A DNA stretch of 64,000 nt. It comes from Sphingobacteriaceae bacterium (GTDB lineage Bacteria; Bacteroidota; Bacteroidia; B-17B0; Aurantibacillaceae). Made by a program: the position numbers and the translations under genes. Location of the stretch: NCBI GenBank assembly GCA_016709575.1, contig JADJMM010000007.1, positions 1-64,000 on the forward strand, given 5' to 3'. Of this stretch, positions 59,718-64,000 are shown piece after piece. The notes below the pieces were generated by a model that saw only the letters and a list, made by a program, of their open reading frames with translations, was not told the origin of the DNA and searched no databases. Every line of letters begins with the position of its first letter. The first letter of the stretch is position 1.

Positions 59718-61312
59718 TAGTCGCGGTAAAAATTCCAGAAACTGGTTTTCAAACCAAAATAAATGTAAGGGTTTTGTAACTCAACGCCTCTCTCATCAGA
59801 TTGACTGCGCTGAATGTAACCTAATTCTAATCTTAAATTCATTTGCGGCACTAAAAAATAGGTTAAACGCAAATCACTTTGCATAAAAGTAGTTTTTACG
59901 CCCTGGCCGGTTTTATGTCCGTATTCGTAAGGGCGTGTTGTATATGAAGCAAAAATGTTTTGTCCAACATTCGACTTTGTACTATCAACTCCCATGGTAG
60001 AATAAATGCCTTGAGCACTTATTATAAATCTACCTTTTCTGTAAGAAAGAAAACCCAAGTACTCTTTAAAGTTAGCGCCAAAAGGATGAGCAAGTGGCTG
60101 ACCGTAATGCGCGTAATTTTGAGGAACCGAGCCATGCGAATAGGTGTATGGCCGCACTTCGTTGTACTCAGCCTGAAAGGTTAGACCTTTAATTTTAAAT
60201 GCATTCACGTATTTTAAACCCACTTGCCAGCCTTGTTTGTTTGCCCACCAACCTCTGCGCGCGCGAATCTCTTTCAAGAAAAATTCATCCAACGCTAATT
60301 GCCCGTATACTTTTAAACAAGAAAATAATTTAACTGAAAGATTTGCACCTATGAACGCATTGTCGGGAGAACCAACAGAATATTCTTGCGGACGGTAAAA
60401 TACAATTGGATTTAAATAATTAGGATCGAAGCCTCTTGCGCGATTGGTATCTGTGCCTTGCCAAATTACATTTTCGAAAAGAGAGAAGTTTACTTCTTTA
60501 ATAATATTCCAACTTAAATAATGCATGGTAGCATACTTATCCTGAAACTTATTTTTTATCCCTCCCGAATTAGTTAGGTCTTTCATCCAAGTGTACCAAA
60601 CACTGTATTGTATATTCCAAACATTGGCGTTAATTCGGAAGTATGGATAATTATTCGCAACATCAGATAATAGTAACGAACGATAACCGTCACCTAAAAA
60701 ATGCTTCCCGTTACCCAATTGTAAATTAAATATTTTGTTGGGAGAATAGGAGGCGTAACCTGTAAAGTTAGAATAAGCATAAGAATTCGTTCCTGATTTG
60801 TAAGCCATGCCTAAGCCGGGAATAAGCATTTTATCTTTTACGAAACTATTGGTAAAATATGGGTAAGTAACATTTCCTGCTAATGCAGTTCCGGCTAAAG
60901 TAAAATCATCGTTGATGTTTAATTTGGCGTGAATGCCGCCGCTTAATTCATTAACATTTTTACTTTCTAAAACATCGTAACCCGTTTGCAAATCAACAAC
61001 AGGTAAAACCTGAAAATTGAATTGATTTCGTTTTTGCGGACCTTCATTTAGTGTTTTGCTTAAGAAAAAGTTTTTAATAAGATAATGTCTGTAAGAAACA
61101 CAAGTGTCGTTAAAATCTTTTAGAGTTGAGCTGAGGTAAGGCCTGAAACTACTATGAAATTCTAAAGATGGAGATTTAATATTCCACTCATCAATAACTT
61201 GTTGTGTTTCTTGATTTAAAAAAATGTTTTGTGCTAAAGGATTATACTGTGTAAAGCCACGTACAAAAATGAATAAAACAAAAACGAGTATAAAGCAATG
61301 TTTATTGTTCAA
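59714..61312 (-). CDS. Wzi/RemB-like outer-membrane beta-barrel protein
   Basis: 532 residues with a signal peptide (CFILVFVLFIFVRGFTQ). The mature part is strand-rich: FNLQLGNGKHFLGDGYRSLLLSDVANNYPYFRINANVWNIQYSVWYTWM, YLNPIVFYRPQEYSVGSPDNAFIGANLSVKLF, and VYGQLALDEFFLKEI. These match the capsule-assembly Wzi / gliding-motility RemB-like family of Bacteroidota barrels. It overlaps the upstream transferase gene by 11 bp. Similar in sequence plan to the second barrel at 62391-63946. It may anchor or export surface polysaccharide; this is inference. Confidence 0.8.
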   Translation of the reverse strand: MNNKHCFILVFVLFIFVRGFTQYNPLAQNIFLNQETQQVIDEWNIKSPSLEFHSSFRPYLSSTLKDFNDTCVSYRHYLIKNFFLSKTLNEGPQKRNQFNFQVLPVVDLQTGYDVLESKNVNELSGGIHAKLNINDDFTLAGTALAGNVTYPYFTNSFVKDKMLIPGLGMAYKSGTNSYAYSNFTGYASYSPNKIFNLQLGNGKHFLGDGYRSLLLSDVANNYPYFRINANVWNIQYSVWYTWMKDLTNSGGIKNKFQDKYATMHYLSWNIIKEVNFSLFENVIWQGTDTNRARGFDPNYLNPIVFYRPQEYSVGSPDNAFIGANLSVKLFSCLKVYGQLALDEFFLKEIRARRGWWANKQGWQVGLKYVNAFKIKGLTFQAEYNEVRPYTYSHGSVPQNYAHYGQPLAHPFGANFKEYLGFLSYRKGRFIISAQGIYSTMGVDSTKSNVGQNIFASYTTRPYEYGHKTGQGVKTTFMQSDLRLTYFLVPQMNLRLELGYIQRSQSDERGVELQNPYIYFGLKTSFWNFYRDY

Positions 61313-62390
61313 CTTTATTTGATTTTACTTTATGTGCTAATAACACCCACAGAATAAATATACCGCTGCAAGCCATAACGGTTAGTAGGGCCAAACTGGT
61401 ATTTATGTAATAGCTTAAAAGGGAAACCCCAACCGTAATTAATGTAAAGAGGTAAATAATGATAGCTGTTTTTGCGTGTGAATAACCACAATCAATTAAG
61501 CGATGATGCAAGTGATTTCTGTCGGCGGAAAAAGGAGATTGTCCTTTTATGTCACGAATAATAAATACACGAAGGGTGTCGGTAAGAGGATAAATTAAAG
61601 CCGCAATAGCGAAAACAGGATTGGAAACATTAACCCAAAACGCGTCCAAACGATCGGCAGGATATTCAATCAACTCGGCACTTAACACATAAATAAACAT
61701 TCCAATTATTAAGGAGCCAGAGTCGCCCATAAATATTTTTGCAGGCGAAAAATTAAAAACTAAAAATCCGAGTAAAGAACCTGCTAATGCAAATGATAAC
61801 GAGGCCAGAGTATATTCGTTTGCAAAAACAAACCAAGTCCCAAAAAAAGTGGCAGCTAAAAATCCAACACCGGCCGCTAAGCCATCAACCCCATCAATTA
61901 AGTTCATCGCGTTAACAACAACAATATAAGTGAAGAGCGATAAAAATATACTTCCCCAATCCGGAATTTGTTCAATGCCAAATACACCATGAAGGCCGGT
62001 TATTTTTATACTTCCCATTAAAATTAAAATGAGTCCAACTACCACATGAGCAAATAATTTTTTTACAGGTGCTGTACCAATAATATCGTCTTTAACGCCA
62101 ACAAAAAATAAAACCAAACTTGTTGCAAGTAAAATCTGAAACGCTTTTACTGATTCGTAAATTAGAGAATACTCATGTAGCTCTTCAATGTTATACCAAA
62201 GCGAAAACGAAAACAATGTAGCGGCATATATAATAATTCCACCAATGGTTGGAATGGCGCGCTTGTGTATTTTACGTTCTTCTGATGGAAGGTCGATTAA
62301 ATTTTTAAGTATAGCCACTTTAATGAGCGCCGGGGTGGAGTAGAGCACTACAACAAAAGAGGTTATAAAAACTAAAATTAAGAGCTCCAT
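61302..62390 (-). CDS. Undecaprenyl-phosphate glycosyl-1-phosphate transferase, WecA/TagO family
   Basis: 362 residues with about 11 transmembrane helices. Family motifs: RKIHKRAIPTIGG near the N-terminus, the catalytic VVNAMNLIDGVDGLAAG, MGDSGSLIIGM, and the cytoplasmic histidine loop QSPFSADRNHLHHRLIDCGYSH. It transfers a sugar-1-phosphate to undecaprenyl phosphate and so begins synthesis of a surface polysaccharide. Lies between two Wzi/RemB-like barrel genes with no spacing on one side and an 11-bp overlap on the other. Confidence 0.92.
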   Translation of the reverse strand: MELLILVFITSFVVVLYSTPALIKVAILKNLIDLPSEERKIHKRAIPTIGGIIIYAATLFSFSLWYNIEELHEYSLIYESVKAFQILLATSLVLFFVGVKDDIIGTAPVKKLFAHVVVGLILILMGSIKITGLHGVFGIEQIPDWGSIFLSLFTYIVVVNAMNLIDGVDGLAAGVGFLAATFFGTWFVFANEYTLASLSFALAGSLLGFLVFNFSPAKIFMGDSGSLIIGMFIYVLSAELIEYPADRLDAFWVNVSNPVFAIAALIYPLTDTLRVFIIRDIKGQSPFSADRNHLHHRLIDCGYSHAKTAIIIYLFTLITVGVSLLSYYINTSLALLTVMACSGIFILWVLLAHKVKSNKVEQ

Positions 62391-63806
62391 TTAAAAATCG
62401 TAGTAGTTGTTAAATAAACTGGTTTTAAAACTTAAATATACGTAAGCTGTTTTGTTATTGGAAGCATTAAAACCAAAATATTCTTGTGTACGGTATAATA
62501 AACCCAGACTAATATTCATGTTATAAGAGGGATTAATCGTATATCCCAACTTTAAGTTAACATGCTGGTTAGTATAAAGCGCGTAGTTAAGAACTGTAAA
62601 ATATTGGTAATTGTAGCGGGCATTAAGGGTCCAGCGACGAAGTTTATAATCAACTATTGCCACAACTTCTTTTCCGTAACCCGGTGTAAAGGCTATGTTT
62701 TGATTATAGTGAGAATAAGATTGGTTTGAAGTGTCTGTAATCGGACTGGTATAGCAACTTTCGCTTACATCGTTATACTCGGCTTGTAAAAATAGATTTT
62801 TCACTTTAAAGGCATCGAAATATTTTAAGCCGGCTTGATAGCCAATACCGTTTCCAACTACACGGGTATTACTTAAATCATCCGCAATAAGTTGTGCATA
62901 CAAACTAATTCGTTTTGTAATTTTTATGTTTAATTCAGAGCCAATTAAAATATTATTTCGGTTGTTTAAACCATAAAAGCCAAGGTTAGTATAAATGACA
63001 GGATTAAAATACTGCCACTCGAAATGCTGAACATTATTTTTATCACCCACCTGCCAAATCAAACCTTGAAACAAGCCTAGATTTAACCACTTTGTTACGT
63101 TTAAACTAAGATGCTGAAAAGAAGCTGCCTTTTTCTGAAACAATCGTTCTGTGTTTGGGACAATTTTTGCGCTAGCAGAAGTCATGTTCATGAAAGAGGC
63201 ATAAATATTAGTGTATTGCAATCGTCCCTTAAGCCATTGTTGTGTTATTCGCGCATAAGGATAGTTAAATGAATTGTCGCTTAAAAATAGAGAGCGATAA
63301 CCCTGTCCAATTTTTTGCTTACCATGTCCGGCCTGAATATTAATATTTTTAGTCGCTTGCCAAGAAAAAAATCCTGAAGAAAAAGCGTAGTCAAATCCTC
63401 TTGTTTTAAATGTTTTCCATCGTCCTTGTCCCGGAACAATTCCGCTTCCTCGGTTATAGGTTTCAATATAATTAGGAAAAACAGATTGGGTTTCAGATAA
63501 CATCGTTTCAAAATAAAAATCTTTTCCTATTGAGCCGCTGGCAATAAACCCGCGTGTGTTAGAGTACATCCTCCTCCTTAATGTATCTTCAGTCTCTCTG
63601 CCAAACTCAAAATTGAGAAGAGGGTCTACTATTAAAGTATATTTTTTATCGCGAGATTTTACGTGAATTAAGTGATCGAAAAAAACTTTATCCAGTAAGG
63701 GATCTTCCGTTATAAATTTAAAAATCTTAAAACTATCGGCAACATGTTTGTATTTGTTGGAATAGAAATGAATGTAAGGTTTTATGGAAGAGTGAATGGA
63801 AGAATC
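62391..63806 (-). CDS. Wzi/RemB-like outer-membrane barrel, main part (frameshifted)
   Basis: Open from DSSIHSSIKPYIHFYSN at about 63806 to the stop at 62391. An ATG at 63569 is preceded by an SD-like AGGAGGAGG but is inside the gene. Strand-rich barrel with the family segments INIQAGHGKQKIGQGYRSLFLSDNSFNYPYARITQQWLKG, YFNPVIYTNLGFYGLNNRNNILIGSELNIKI and LYAQLIADDLSN. Paralogue of the protein at 59714-61312. The signal peptide is in the short frame 63782-63946; adding one A at 63807-63810 joins them into about 518 residues. Confidence 0.8.
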   Translation of the reverse strand, partial: DSSIHSSIKPYIHFYSNKYKHVADSFKIFKFITEDPLLDKVFFDHLIHVKSRDKKYTLIVDPLLNFEFGRETEDTLRRRMYSNTRGFIASGSIGKDFYFETMLSETQSVFPNYIETYNRGSGIVPGQGRWKTFKTRGFDYAFSSGFFSWQATKNINIQAGHGKQKIGQGYRSLFLSDNSFNYPYARITQQWLKGRLQYTNIYASFMNMTSASAKIVPNTERLFQKKAASFQHLSLNVTKWLNLGLFQGLIWQVGDKNNVQHFEWQYFNPVIYTNLGFYGLNNRNNILIGSELNIKITKRISLYAQLIADDLSNTRVVGNGIGYQAGLKYFDAFKVKNLFLQAEYNDVSESCYTSPITDTSNQSYSHYNQNIAFTPGYGKEVVAIVDYKLRRWTLNARYNYQYFTVLNYALYTNQHVNLKLGYTINPSYNMNISLGLLYRTQEYFGFNASNNKTAYVYLSFKTSLFNNYYDF

Positions 63807-63946
63807 TTTTCTGCTAATGTTCTCTCAGTGAGTAAAGAATAAGAATAATCGTTTGGTAAATTATAAAATTGTGCTTGTAAAAAACTGAACTTAAAATTCA
63901 GAACCAAAAACACAATTATAAATTTTATAGATAAACGTTTATTCAC
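63782..63946 (-). CDS. Wzi/RemB-like barrel, N-terminal signal part (frameshifted)
   Basis: 54 codons from a GTG (63944-63946); an in-frame TAA three codons upstream rules out an earlier start. The signal peptide (VNKRLSIKFIIVFLVLNFKF, then SFLQAQ) is followed by FYNLPNDYSYSLLTERTLAEK. It leaves frame at AEK because the A run at 63807-63810 (gene strand) has four A instead of five. About 54 bp remain to the window edge, in which I see no further feature. Confidence 0.7.
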   Translation of the reverse strand: MNKRLSIKFIIVFLVLNFKFSFLQAQFYNLPNDYSYSLLTERTLAEKILPFTLP

Positions 63947-64000
63947 GCAATAAGTTTAAATTTTATTTACCAAACCTTAACGCCTTCTTTTTTCTTGAAA

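Noticed and set aside
63569..63585. A strong Shine-Dalgarno-like AGGAGGAGG directly before an ATG in the RemB-like gene
   Set aside because: The frame continues upstream for 79 codons with family-like sequence and the signal peptide lies further up. The purine run encodes Leu-Arg-Arg-Arg inside the protein.
1..64000. Mobile elements, prophage, defence islands or CRISPR arrays
   Set aside because: I found no transposase, integrase, phage structural gene, spaced repeat array or base-composition break; the gene content is core chromosomal throughout.

Overview
The window reads as chromosomal DNA of a member of the Bacteroidota. The evidence is a SprA gene (the type IX secretion outer-membrane channel, also needed for gliding), a PorZ-like protein, secreted proteins ending in a type IX sorting domain, a 14-subunit NADH:quinone oxidoreductase with the short NuoG typical of the phylum, several TPR/SpoIIE and TPR/histidine-kinase proteins, AT-rich DNA, and promoters of the TTTG/TAnnTTTG type. 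I cannot name the genus. The content is core chromosome: there is no prophage, insertion sequence, plasmid gene or CRISPR array.

Layout. 1-3.6 kb: a secreted protein cut by the window edge, a NarL-type response regulator and its TPR histidine kinase, directly behind nuoN. 3.6-17.1 kb: nuoA-N on the minus strand, with a TonB-C-domain gene between nuoF and nuoG. 17.2-20.4 kb: a large Asp-box/PKD secreted protein. 20.7-23.3 kb: a PIN-PhoH ATPase and a FAD oxidoreductase on the plus strand. 23.4-33.8 kb: a minus-strand run of dprA, holB, TPR-CHAT, radA, TPR-SpoIIE, a small STAS-like protein and a lytic transglycosylase. 33.8-42.6 kb: TonB-dependent receptor, 2H phosphoesterase, TPR-SpoIIE, ferritin, L,D-transpeptidase, FtsB/DivIC-like protein, YkgJ-like protein, Mla-type ABC transporter, and a 48-residue probable lipoprotein. 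42.6-53.8 kb: vanZ-like, gcvH, sprA, ruvA, maeB. 53.9-59.7 kb: nadK, an S4 protein, a PfkB kinase, tRNA-Asn, tRNA-Arg, porZ, recO. 59.7-64 kb: two Wzi/RemB-like barrels flanking a WecA-type phosphoglycosyl transferase.

The genes supply respiration (nuo), DNA repair and uptake (dprA, holB, radA, ruvA, recO), envelope and surface biogenesis (sprA, porZ, Mla, wecA/wzi, L,D-transpeptidase, lytic transglycosylase) and TPR-based signalling. Packing is tight: many convergent gene pairs overlap at their stop codons.

Ten genes that should be single reading frames are broken by single-base indels, about 16 in total and mostly in short homopolymers (nuoB, nuoL, nuoN, the sensor kinase, TPR-SpoIIE, TPR-CHAT, the TonB receptor, maeB, a RemB-like gene, and sprA in six pieces). 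This looks like residual long-read sequencing error rather than gene decay. I list each piece and state where the frame must be repaired.

The most interesting regulatory signals are a repeated dyad TAGTG-N6-CACTA flanking the response regulator, a recurring TAnnTTTR box exactly 4 bases before the start codon of five genes (suggesting leaderless mRNAs), back-to-back -7 boxes between ferritin and a TPR-SpoIIE gene, and a terminator whose T-tract runs into the vanZ-like start codon.
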